From an uncultured Clostridia bacterium (GTDB taxonomy: Bacteria; Bacillota; Clostridia; Oscillospirales; CAG-272), in the NCBI GenBank assembly GCA_947652805.1, contig CANTEM010000024.1:1-11441 (forward strand): a DNA stretch of 11,441 nt, given 5' to 3'. The translations under genes were made by a program, and so were the position numbers. Under the pieces are notes generated by a model. That model was given only the letters and a program-made list of their open reading frames with translations. It was not told where the DNA came from and made no database searches. This document shows, piece by piece, positions 1-5,212 of this stretch (positions are counted from its first letter, which is position 1; every line of letters begins with the position of its first letter).

Positions 1-114
1 GTCGTGGGAAAGAGAATAGTATCTTGTAAACAAATATTGAAATACCTGATTCGCTGATTCCAGCTGTCTGGAAATGTCGTCCCAAAACATTTTAAAATTC
101 AGTTCTGTCATCAT
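1..114 (-). CDS. Partial hypothetical protein overlapping the marR 3' end
   Basis: An open frame on the minus strand begins at tandem ATG codons (114-112 and 111-109) and reads 38 codons to the window edge without a stop. It begins MMTELNFKMFWDD. An AGGA motif lies 6 bases upstream of the first ATG (gaaAGGAacggttATG), inside the last codons of the MarR gene. The two genes therefore overlap by about 23 bases, a layout typical of translationally coupled genes in one operon. The visible part is soluble-looking, with aromatic residues (FQYLFTRYYS) and no signal peptide or membrane segment. I do not recognise the family. Location directly after a MarR regulator suggests it may be its cognate effector gene, but that is only context. 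It could be a chance frame, although the ribosome binding site and absence of stops argue for a real gene. Confidence 0.55.
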   Translation of the reverse strand, partial: MMTELNFKMFWDDISRQLESANQVFQYLFTRYYSLSHD

Positions 115-553
115 AACCGTTCCTTTCGTATCGCTCCAAATTGTTTTTGATTCGCACAAGCATTGCTTCATACTCTGCAATTTCCTCCTTGGAAAAATCC
201 TGATACGTCAGTTCTGTCATCTTTTGGGAAATTGCGTCGTACTGTTGCTGGTATGCCTTTGCATTTTCCGTTATCTGAATAAAGATTTGCTTGCGGTTTT
301 TCGGATTTTGTATCCGTGTGACCAACTCCCCTTTTTCCATATGATCCAACATACTGGTCAGTGTTGATTTCGCAAGACCAGTCATTTTTCCGATTTCTGT
401 AATGGTCAACCTTTCATTTTCCCAAAGTACATACAAAATTCTGCCCTGTGCTCCGTTAAAAGCGTCTACCCCGCTGTCACGCAACATCCTTTCGAAAATT
501 CTGCTGCTTAGATGCCGTATTTGCGATGAAATAAATCCGCCGTTTGATTTCAT
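92..553 (-). CDS. MarR-family transcriptional regulator
   Basis: This 153-residue protein has the size and layout of MarR/SlyA dimeric winged-helix regulators, which bind palindromic DNA and release it on binding small phenolic or other ligands. Residues 1-45 form the N-terminal dimerisation and first helices. Residues 48-78 (LTITEIGKMTGLAKSTLTSMLDHMEKGELVTR) are the helix-turn-helix with the family pattern A/G-K-S-T-xT-xxxD-xxExxGLV. Residues 79-94 (IQNPKNRKQIFIQIT) are the wing, with the typical D/N-x-R-x-x beta hairpin, and residues 95-145 are C-terminal dimerisation helices. The start ATG at 553 is supported by GGAGGGGG four bases upstream, counted from its GGAGG core. Its promoter is overlapped by palindromes, so it is probably autorepressed. 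A second gene overlaps its 3' end. The ligand cannot be told from the sequence. Confidence 0.93.
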   Translation of the reverse strand: MKSNGGFISSQIRHLSSRIFERMLRDSGVDAFNGAQGRILYVLWENERLTITEIGKMTGLAKSTLTSMLDHMEKGELVTRIQNPKNRKQIFIQITENAKAYQQQYDAISQKMTELTYQDFSKEEIAEYEAMLVRIKNNLERYERNGYDDRTEF

Positions 554-564
554 ACCCCCTCCTT

Positions 565-597
565 TATACTATATAGTATAGTTCTATATAGTACTAT
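565..597. promoter_or_regulatory. Probable MarR operators overlapping the marR promoter
   Basis: TATACTATATAGTATA (565-580) is a perfect 16-bp palindrome covering the marR -10 and start point. ATAGTACTAT (588-597) is a second perfect palindrome in the -10/-35 spacer. Both share the 10-mer CTATATAGTA, repeated at 569-578 and 584-593, 15 bases apart. Perfect AT-rich palindromes of this size are typical MarR operators, so autorepression is inferred. The same DNA could also contain a weaker plus-strand promoter (TTCATA 549-554, 17 bases, TATAGT 572-577). Confidence 0.7.
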
Positions 598-603
598 TGT
601 CAA
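575..603 (-). promoter_or_regulatory. marR promoter, near-consensus housekeeping type
   Basis: On the minus strand a perfect -35 TTGACA (603-598) is followed after 17 bases by TATACT (580-575). Transcription would start near 568, leaving a very short leader of about 15 bases before the marR ATG. Such a strong core promoter on a regulator gene normally needs repression, which fits the overlapping palindromes. Confidence 0.85.
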
Positions 604-673
604 GGAGGAATTTGAAAAATCGTTCATTTTATAAAATGCCTCCTTGCGTACATTTCATAAAATGAGCGATTTT
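601..673. repeat. Long imperfect hairpin whose loop pairs with its flank
   Basis: Arms 616-638 and 651-673 pair over 23 positions, with one T-G wobble (623/666) and one A-C mismatch (633/656), around a 12-base loop (639-650). The left arm also contains the 14-bp palindrome CATTTTATAAAATG (625-638). The loop contains CCTCCTTG (639-646), the exact complement of CAAGGAGG (601-608) just outside the stem, so the RNA of either strand could form a loop-to-flank pseudoknot. It may be a small interspersed palindromic repeat, a structured RNA or an AT-rich transcription stop. No flanking duplication is evident. Confidence 0.6.
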
Positions 674-681
674 CCTATGTA

Positions 682-710
682 GCAGAGCGTTTCCGCTCTG
701 CCTGTTTTTT
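682..710 (+). terminator. Intrinsic terminator on the plus strand with no obvious gene
   Basis: Stem GCAGAGCG (682-689) and CGCTCTGC (694-701) with loop TTTC is followed by CTG and six T. The T-run is on the plus strand, yet both neighbouring genes are on the minus strand. On the minus strand the hairpin has a stable GAAA loop but no following T-run, so it may only serve as a 3'-end stabiliser for the Cys-rich gene. Confidence 0.65.
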
Positions 711-713
711 CAA

Positions 714-1019
714 TTATCTGCGGTCGCAGCCACAGCCACAGCCGAATACACGGCGAATGCCTCTGCACAAGCTGCAATTCCGTTCACGTCCGCAGCCGCA
801 GCCTTCCCGTTCCTCTGCTTCCCGTTCACGTTCCCGTTCGCATCTGTTTTCACAACGGTTTGTGTTTCTTCTGCATCCGCAGCCACAGCCGCAACCGCAG
901 CGGCGCCGAGGTTCCTCACGGGTTGCCGTAACAGGGCATCCACAGCCACAGCCGGTATTGGAACCGGTATCTATATTTTCCGGCAAGGTTACAAAGTCAT
1001 TATCAAATCCGCAACACAT
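714..1019 (-). CDS. Cysteine- and arginine-rich Gly-Cys repeat protein
   Basis: This 101-residue protein has 19 Cys and 19 Arg, and no Lys, His, Trp, Tyr or Gln. It opens with MCCGFDND, followed by an acidic/polar segment to about residue 23. Blocks of alternating Gly-Cys follow (GCGCGC, then CGCGCGCGC, GCGCG and a terminal GCGCGC), separated by charged Arg/Glu stretches such as CEREREREAEERE (about 59-71). GAGGA lies about 10 bases before the ATG. The codon pattern gives a GC-rich, nearly tandem DNA repeat (GGCTGC units). No family is certain. The composition suggests metal binding, a disulphide-linked structural protein (for example of a spore coat) or a Cys-rich peptide that is modified later. 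Frames on both strands are open because of the repeat, so reality is not assured. The start, ribosome binding site and biased composition favour this one. Confidence 0.6.
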   Translation of the reverse strand: MCCGFDNDFVTLPENIDTGSNTGCGCGCPVTATREEPRRRCGCGCGCGCRRNTNRCENRCEREREREAEEREGCGCGRERNCSLCRGIRRVFGCGCGCDRR

Positions 1020-1048
1020 TTTTTTAATTTCCTCACTTATTTGATTCT

Positions 1049-1098
1049 TGTGGGTTTCCCCACACCTTCAGTATATGTGAGACATGCACACTGGTTCA
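1049..1098 (-). promoter_or_regulatory. Possible promoter and leader hairpin of the Cys-rich gene
   Basis: On the minus strand, TATACT (1075-1070) could be a -10. No good -35 is present at the expected distance (the sequence there is near TGAACC). The leader that follows holds a 6-bp hairpin, TGTGGG-GAAA-CCCACA (1064-1049), closed by a GNRA-type loop and placed about 15 bases before the ribosome binding site. Confidence 0.35.
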
Positions 1099-1138
1099 TA
1101 CCGGAGCACCCCGCCGAGAAGGTTTTTGCCGCTTTCCA

Positions 1139-1167
1139 TTGACTTTGCACCGGTTTTGTGCAATAAT
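1139..1167 (+). promoter_or_regulatory. thuA promoter with operator dyad in the spacer
   Basis: TTGACT (1139-1144) and AATAAT (1162-1167) are separated by 17 bases. The spacer holds a perfect dyad, TTGCAC-N7-GTGCAA (1145-1163), whose right arm runs into the -10. This placement suits a repressor, for example a LacI- or GntR-type sugar regulator, but no such regulator gene is in the window. The first 14 bases, CATTGACTTTGCAC (1137-1150), recur exactly in the GH172 promoter. Confidence 0.65.
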
Positions 1168-1216
1168 AGCCCCATAGCAATCATAGAATTCTGTAAATGA
1201 AAATTCGGAGGAAAAT

Positions 1217-1948
1217 ATGGCAGACAAAATCAAAGTAACCATATGGAATGAGTACCGCCACGAACGGGACGGGGAAGCAAAAGAATTTTATCCCCGGGGG
1301 ATTCACGAAACCATACGGGAATTTCTCGCAGCAAACGCGGACATGGAAATCACCACAGCTGTCCTTGACGATCCGGAGCAGGGACTGCCGGAGGAAATTC
1401 TGAACAATACGGACGTGCTGATCTGGTGGGGACACATGCATCACGGGGAAGTAGAAGACGCACTGGCGGAAAGAATCCGGCAGCGGGTGTACTGCGGCGG
1501 CATGGGCTTTATCGGACTTCATTCCGCCCATCACTCCAAACCGTTCCGCGCCATTGTGGGATGTACCGGCAATCTGAAATGGGGAGACAACCAAAAGGAA
1601 GTGGTCTGGAACCTGTTCCCCTCTCATCCCATTGCCCAGGGCTTACCGGATTCCTTTGAACTGGAAAGCGAGGAACTTTACAGCGAACCCTTCTTTATCC
1701 CTCAGCCTGACGAGCTGATTTTCGGCTCATGGTTCCAGCACGGAAATATCTTCCGCTCCGGATGTACCTTCTACCGGGGCATGGGCAGAGTGTTTTATTT
1801 TCAGCCCGGCCATGAGGTGTGCCGCTCCTTTTACAATACCAACTGCCAGAAAATCATTACCAACGCTGTCAGATGGGCGCGTCCCCATATGGATACGGAA
1901 ATTGTCAACGAATGTCCCTACACGGGAAAAGGCTTCTATAAGGAATAA
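1217..1948 (+). CDS. ThuA-like domain protein (trehalose-utilisation type)
   Basis: This 243-residue protein resembles the ThuA family, a flavodoxin or class-I glutamine-amidotransferase-like fold linked to trehalose and related disaccharide use in rhizobia and found beside sugar-processing genes in many bacteria. Visible family segments are an N-terminal beta strand with VTIWNEYRHE (7-16), a substrate-pocket strand LIWWGHMHHG (68-77), GGMGFIGLHSAHHSKPF (94-110, the segment corresponding to the nucleophile elbow, here GLHSAHH) and GRVFYFQPGHE (190-200). There is no signal peptide or membrane segment, so it is cytoplasmic. GGAGG lies 5 bases before ATG 1217. It stands alone and ends at a terminator facing pflA. 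The exact reaction is unknown for most of the family, including this member. Its promoter shares a motif with that of the GH172 gene, suggesting a role in the same sugar pathway. Confidence 0.85.
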   Translation: MADKIKVTIWNEYRHERDGEAKEFYPRGIHETIREFLAANADMEITTAVLDDPEQGLPEEILNNTDVLIWWGHMHHGEVEDALAERIRQRVYCGGMGFIGLHSAHHSKPFRAIVGCTGNLKWGDNQKEVVWNLFPSHPIAQGLPDSFELESEELYSEPFFIPQPDELIFGSWFQHGNIFRSGCTFYRGMGRVFYFQPGHEVCRSFYNTNCQKIITNAVRWARPHMDTEIVNECPYTGKGFYKE

Positions 1949-1984
1949 AAGAAATACCGGCGGAAATCCGCCGGTATTTCTTTT
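1947..1984. terminator. Bidirectional terminator between thuA and pflA
   Basis: Perfect 17-bp arms, AAAAGAAATACCGGCGG (1947-1963) and its complement (1968-1984), enclose the 4-base loop AAAT. The outer stem is A-rich on one side and T-rich on the other, so it can stop transcription from thuA (plus) and from pflA (minus). It begins within the thuA stop codon and ends 15 bases before the pflA stop. Confidence 0.9.
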
Positions 1985-1999
1985 ATATACGGCATGCGC

Positions 2000-2743
2000 C
2001 TAAAATCTACATTTGCCTAAAACCTCCAGCAGCGGACCCATGGTTTCCGCATCTGCTTCCGGAGTCTCCTGCAATGGAAACGGCAGTCCCAGATTCGCAT
2101 ATTTCTCCAGACAAAACTTGCGGAACGGAAGGAGTTCCACCTTTTCCACATTGGAAAACCGCCTTGCGACCCCGCACAGCGTCGCCGCATCCTCCGGCGT
2201 ATCATTGATTCCGGGAACAATTACCTGCCGGAGCCAAAGGGGGCGGCGCATCTCCTCAGTCAACTGTAGAAAATCCAGCACCGTTTGCAGACTTCCCCTG
2301 CAATACTTTCTATAAGCATTATCTGTAGTAAATTTCAAATCTGCAATTACAAGATCCGTATACTCGAGTACCCCGCGCGCGCCGCAAAGATCCGCCGAAC
2401 CTGCCGTACAGATTGCGGTATGCAGCGACCGGGCTTTTGCAGCCTGCAAAAGCTCGGCGGCAAAGGCGCTTTGCAGCAATGGCTCCCCGCCGGAAAGGGT
2501 GATCCCGCCTGTATCGCCGAAATAGGGTTTGCACCGCATCGCCTTTTCTATGATTTCATCGACAGTATAGGAAGTACCCTCCTGCATACTCCATGTTTCC
2601 GGGTTGTGACAGTATGCGCACCGCAGGGCGCAACCCTGAAAAAAGACTACAAAACGAATACCCGGCCCCTCCAGGGTACCAAAGGTTTGGAAGGCATTGA
2701 TCCGTCCTTTATTTTCAGACACAGCAGCCACCTTATACTGCAT
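2000..2743 (-). CDS. pflA: Pyruvate formate-lyase activating enzyme (radical SAM)
   Basis: This 247-residue protein is the same length as E. coli PFL-AE (about 246). It uses a [4Fe-4S] cluster and S-adenosylmethionine to make the glycyl radical on PflB. The cluster motif CxxxCxxC is C38-ALR-C42-AY-C45, following NAFQTFGTLEGPGIRFVVFFQGC. SGGEP (84-88) is the SAM-binding GGE motif. DLKF (135-138) and RQVIVPGIND (172-181) are further family segments, and ELLPFRKFCLEKY (203-215) matches the C-terminal LPFH/R region. The gene follows pflB and the ATG overlaps its end by 11 bases, with no good ribosome site before it. A GTG at 2722-2720 (residue 8) has AAGGTGG five bases upstream and would also keep the radical-SAM core, so the true start may be there. 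Expression is governed by the pflB riboswitch. Confidence 0.96.
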   Translation of the reverse strand: MQYKVAAVSENKGRINAFQTFGTLEGPGIRFVVFFQGCALRCAYCHNPETWSMQEGTSYTVDEIIEKAMRCKPYFGDTGGITLSGGEPLLQSAFAAELLQAAKARSLHTAICTAGSADLCGARGVLEYTDLVIADLKFTTDNAYRKYCRGSLQTVLDFLQLTEEMRRPLWLRQVIVPGINDTPEDAATLCGVARRFSNVEKVELLPFRKFCLEKYANLGLPFPLQETPEADAETMGPLLEVLGKCRF

Positions 2744-4955
2744 GATGGAACGTGCGCTGGATCACCTCGCGCTGCTGTTCCCTGCTCAGCTTGTGGAAAT
2801 TCACCGCATAACCGGACACACGGATCGTCAGGTTGGGGTATTTATCGGGATCGTTGTATGCTTCTACGAGCATTTCCCGGTTCATCACGTTTACATTCAA
2901 ATGATGTGCCCCCTGACTGAAATATCCGTCCAGCATCGCGCACAGATTTCCGTACCGCTCCTGCTCCGTTTTGCCCAATGCGTCCGGAATAATGGAGAAG
3001 GTGTTGGAAATGCCGTCCTTGCAATGGGCATACGGAATTTTCGCTACAGAGTTCAGCGCGGCAATCGCCCCGTTCTTTTCCCGCCCGTGCATAGGATTGG
3101 CGCCAGGAGCGAACGCTTCCCCGACTTTTCTGCCGTCCGGTGTGGAGCCTGTTTTTTTGCCGTACACCACATTGGAGGTAATCGTCAGAACGGACAAGGT
3201 ATGCTCTGCGTTTTTATACAACGGGTGCTGCTGCAATGCCTTGTGGAACAGTTCAATCTGCCCGGCAGCAATGCTGTCTACCCGGTCATCGTCGTTGCCA
3301 TATGCAGGATATTCTCCCTCCACCGTGAAATCACAGATCAGCCCGGTAGCCGCATCTCGCACACACTTCACCTTTGCATATTTGATTGCAGAAAGAGAAT
3401 CCGCCAGCACGCTGAGCCCTGCGGCGCCGAACGCCATATACCGGTGCACATCGGTATCATGGAGTGCCATCTGAGTTTTCTCATAGGCATACTTGTCATG
3501 CATATAATGGATGACATTCATTGTATTCACATAGGTTTTCGCAAGCCAGTCCCGGTACAGGTCCAGTCTTTTGCAAACCGCATCATAATCCAGCACTTCA
3601 TCCGGATACGGCTCCGTCTGGGGACCGATCTGGATATTCTTGATTTCGTCCCGTCCGCCGTTCAGCGCCAGAAGCAGCAGCTTTGCCAGATTAGCACGGG
3701 CACCGAAGAACTGCATATCCTTGCCCACCCGCATTGCGGAAACGCAGCAGGCGATTGCATAATCGTCCCCATAATACGGACGCATAAGATCATCATTTTC
3801 GTACTGGATCGCACAGGTGCCGCAGGAAACGGAGGCACAGTATTTCTTGAAGGACTCCGGAAGCTGGGTGGACCACAAAATCGTAAGGTTCGGTTCCGGT
3901 GCAGCGCCCAGGTTATGCAGGGTATGCAGGAACCGATAGGAGGTTTTGGTAACCAGGGTTCGTCCGTCCTCGCCCATACCGCCGACTGCCTCAGTAATCC
4001 ACATGGGATCCCCGCCGAACAGCTCGTTATATGCGGGTGTGCGCAAATGCCGTGCCATACGCAGCTTCATCACAAACTGATCGATCAGCTCCTGTGCCCC
4101 TTCTTCCGTGAGAACGCCCGCCTGTATATCCCGTTCAATATAAATATCCAGAAAGGTAGACACTCTGCCAAGGCTCATTGCCGCGCCATTCTGTTCCTTG
4201 ATTGCGCCCAGGTATCCGAAATATACCCACTGCACCGCTTCCCGGGCATTTTTTGCCGGACCGGAAATATCACATCCGTACAATGCAGCCATATCCTTCA
4301 AATATCCAAGGAACCGAATTTGCTGATACAGTTCTTCGCTCAGGCGGATGCTGTCCACATCCATACTTCCCTCGCCTACGGCTTTTTTATCCTTCTGCTT
4401 TTCCTCGATCAGCTTATCTATACCGTACAGTGCCACTCTTCTGTAGTCACCGATGATTCTGCCCCGGCCGTATGCATCCGGCAGACCGGTTATAATCCCG
4501 CACCGTCTGGCGCTGCGCATTTCCTCTGTATAAACCCGGTACACACCGTCATTATGGGTGGTTCTGTACTGAAATTCATCCTCCACGATATCGGAAAGGA
4601 TATATCCGTATGCGGCGCAGGCTTCCCGCGCCATTTTGATTCCACCGAAGGGATTGACGCCCCGGCGCAGGGGCGCGTCTGTCTGAAGTCCCACGATCAG
4701 TTCATTTTCCTGATCCAGATATCCGGGGGCATAGTTCAAAAGGGAGGATACTGTATCTGTTTTAATATCCAATACGCCGCCTCGTTCCCGCTCTTTTGCA
4801 AGGAGCGCATCCAGCTTTTCCCGCAGTCCGACGGTTCTTTTTGTTGGCTCCGCCAAAAAAGACGCATCGCCTGTGTAGGGGGTATAATTCTTCTGAATGA
4901 AATCCCGCACATCGATTTTTTCGTTCCATGTACCTTCTTTGAAATTTGTAGACAT
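2733..4955 (-). CDS. pflB: Formate C-acetyltransferase (pyruvate formate-lyase)
   Basis: This 740-residue glycyl-radical enzyme converts pyruvate and CoA to acetyl-CoA and formate in the anaerobic cytoplasm. E. coli PflB has about 760 residues. The catalytic Cys pair is at 403-404 in YAIACCVSAMRVGKDMQFFG, preceded by the conserved QYENDDLMRP. The C-terminal glycyl-radical site is RVSGYAV, with the radical Gly at about 715, followed by NFHKLSREQQREVIQRTF. No key residue is missing. The ATG at 4955 is chosen because GGGAGG lies 7 bases upstream. An in-frame ATG at 4976 has no such site. pflA follows with an overlap of 11 bases, so the pair is one translationally linked operon. The leader carries a ZTP-type riboswitch and terminator, tying formate supply to the one-carbon folate pool. 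Formate is the substrate of formate-tetrahydrofolate ligase. Confidence 0.97.
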   Translation of the reverse strand: MSTNFKEGTWNEKIDVRDFIQKNYTPYTGDASFLAEPTKRTVGLREKLDALLAKERERGGVLDIKTDTVSSLLNYAPGYLDQENELIVGLQTDAPLRRGVNPFGGIKMAREACAAYGYILSDIVEDEFQYRTTHNDGVYRVYTEEMRSARRCGIITGLPDAYGRGRIIGDYRRVALYGIDKLIEEKQKDKKAVGEGSMDVDSIRLSEELYQQIRFLGYLKDMAALYGCDISGPAKNAREAVQWVYFGYLGAIKEQNGAAMSLGRVSTFLDIYIERDIQAGVLTEEGAQELIDQFVMKLRMARHLRTPAYNELFGGDPMWITEAVGGMGEDGRTLVTKTSYRFLHTLHNLGAAPEPNLTILWSTQLPESFKKYCASVSCGTCAIQYENDDLMRPYYGDDYAIACCVSAMRVGKDMQFFGARANLAKLLLLALNGGRDEIKNIQIGPQTEPYPDEVLDYDAVCKRLDLYRDWLAKTYVNTMNVIHYMHDKYAYEKTQMALHDTDVHRYMAFGAAGLSVLADSLSAIKYAKVKCVRDAATGLICDFTVEGEYPAYGNDDDRVDSIAAGQIELFHKALQQHPLYKNAEHTLSVLTITSNVVYGKKTGSTPDGRKVGEAFAPGANPMHGREKNGAIAALNSVAKIPYAHCKDGISNTFSIIPDALGKTEQERYGNLCAMLDGYFSQGAHHLNVNVMNREMLVEAYNDPDKYPNLTIRVSGYAVNFHKLSREQQREVIQRTFHHAV

Positions 4956-5003
4956 ATCCGTTCCTCCCTGAATCAAATATTTTTATAAATCGCTCCCCTG
5001 TAT

Positions 5004-5034
5004 AAAAAGGGCAGTCTCCAAACAGAGACTGCCC
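5004..5034 (-). terminator. Riboswitch-controlled terminator in the pflB leader
   Basis: On the minus strand GGGCAGTCTC (5034-5025) and GAGACTGCCC (5018-5009) form a perfect 10-bp stem with loop TGTTTG, followed by five T (5008-5004). The first GGGC of the stem is also the 3' conserved end of the aptamer (CTGGGC), so ligand-stabilised aptamer and terminator are mutually exclusive. This is the usual on-switch design. It would also block read-through from the GH172 gene upstream. Confidence 0.9.
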
Positions 5035-5115
5035 AGACGGTCGGCGTACCGCTTTTTACTTCATGTGGTAAACTCCACCGGCGGAAAAACCGCCGTCCGT
5101 CAGTAATAAAAAGCG
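5031..5115 (-). promoter_or_regulatory. ZTP (pfl-motif) riboswitch aptamer controlling pflBA
   Basis: The RNA read on the minus strand has the elements of the ZTP/ZMP riboswitch. P1 is CGCTTTTTA (5115-5107) with TAAAAAGCG (5058-5050), perfect over 9 bp. Then come ACTGACGGA (5104-5096), P2 hairpin GTGG-AGTTTA-CCAC (5078-5065), a small hairpin CGG-TACG-CCG (5051-5042), and the conserved 3' segment ACCGTCTGGGC (5041-5031). GACGG (5101-5097) pairs with CCGTC (5040-5036), the family's long-range pseudoknot. An additional 6-bp hairpin (5095-5079) sits between ACTGACGGA and P2. ZTP rises when 10-formyl-tetrahydrofolate is short. Binding normally turns expression on, which here would raise formate production. 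The call was made from remembered consensus and base pairing, not a covariance-model search. Confidence 0.85.
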
Positions 5116-5133
5116 TTATTGTGTACTGTCTAT

Positions 5134-5162
5134 AGCTTATACTGAAAACCGAATTTTGTCAA
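5134..5162 (-). promoter_or_regulatory. pflB promoter with an adjacent palindrome
   Basis: TTGACA (5162-5157) is a perfect -35. The best -10 is TATAAG (5141-5136) after 15 bases, or TAAGCT (5139-5134) after 17. The start would be near 5128, about 13 bases before the aptamer P1. Immediately upstream lies ATGGAA-ATA-TTCCAT (5176-5162), a 15-base palindrome abutting the -35, which is a possible regulator site. Confidence 0.65.
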
Positions 5163-5212
5163 TGGAATATTTCCATAAGAATGATCGGCATTTTTCGGTT
5201 TCTTTTATGCCT

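Noticed and set aside
612..665. 17-codon plus-strand frame from TTG 612 after AAGGAGG
   Set aside because: The spacing of three bases is too short, the frame lies in the hairpin stem, and there is no independent support.
710..1044. Pro-Gln repeat frame on the plus strand and Ala-rich frame on the minus strand over the Cys-rich gene
   Set aside because: The same GC-rich repeat leaves several frames open. Neither has a ribosome binding site as good as that of the Cys-rich frame, and their compositions are what the repeat gives in other registers.
2697..4988. Very long open frame on the plus strand, about 763 codons
   Set aside because: It is the antisense shadow of pflB. The minus strand encodes an unmistakable PflB with all catalytic motifs, and the plus-strand translation is Cys/His/Arg-rich and resembles no family.
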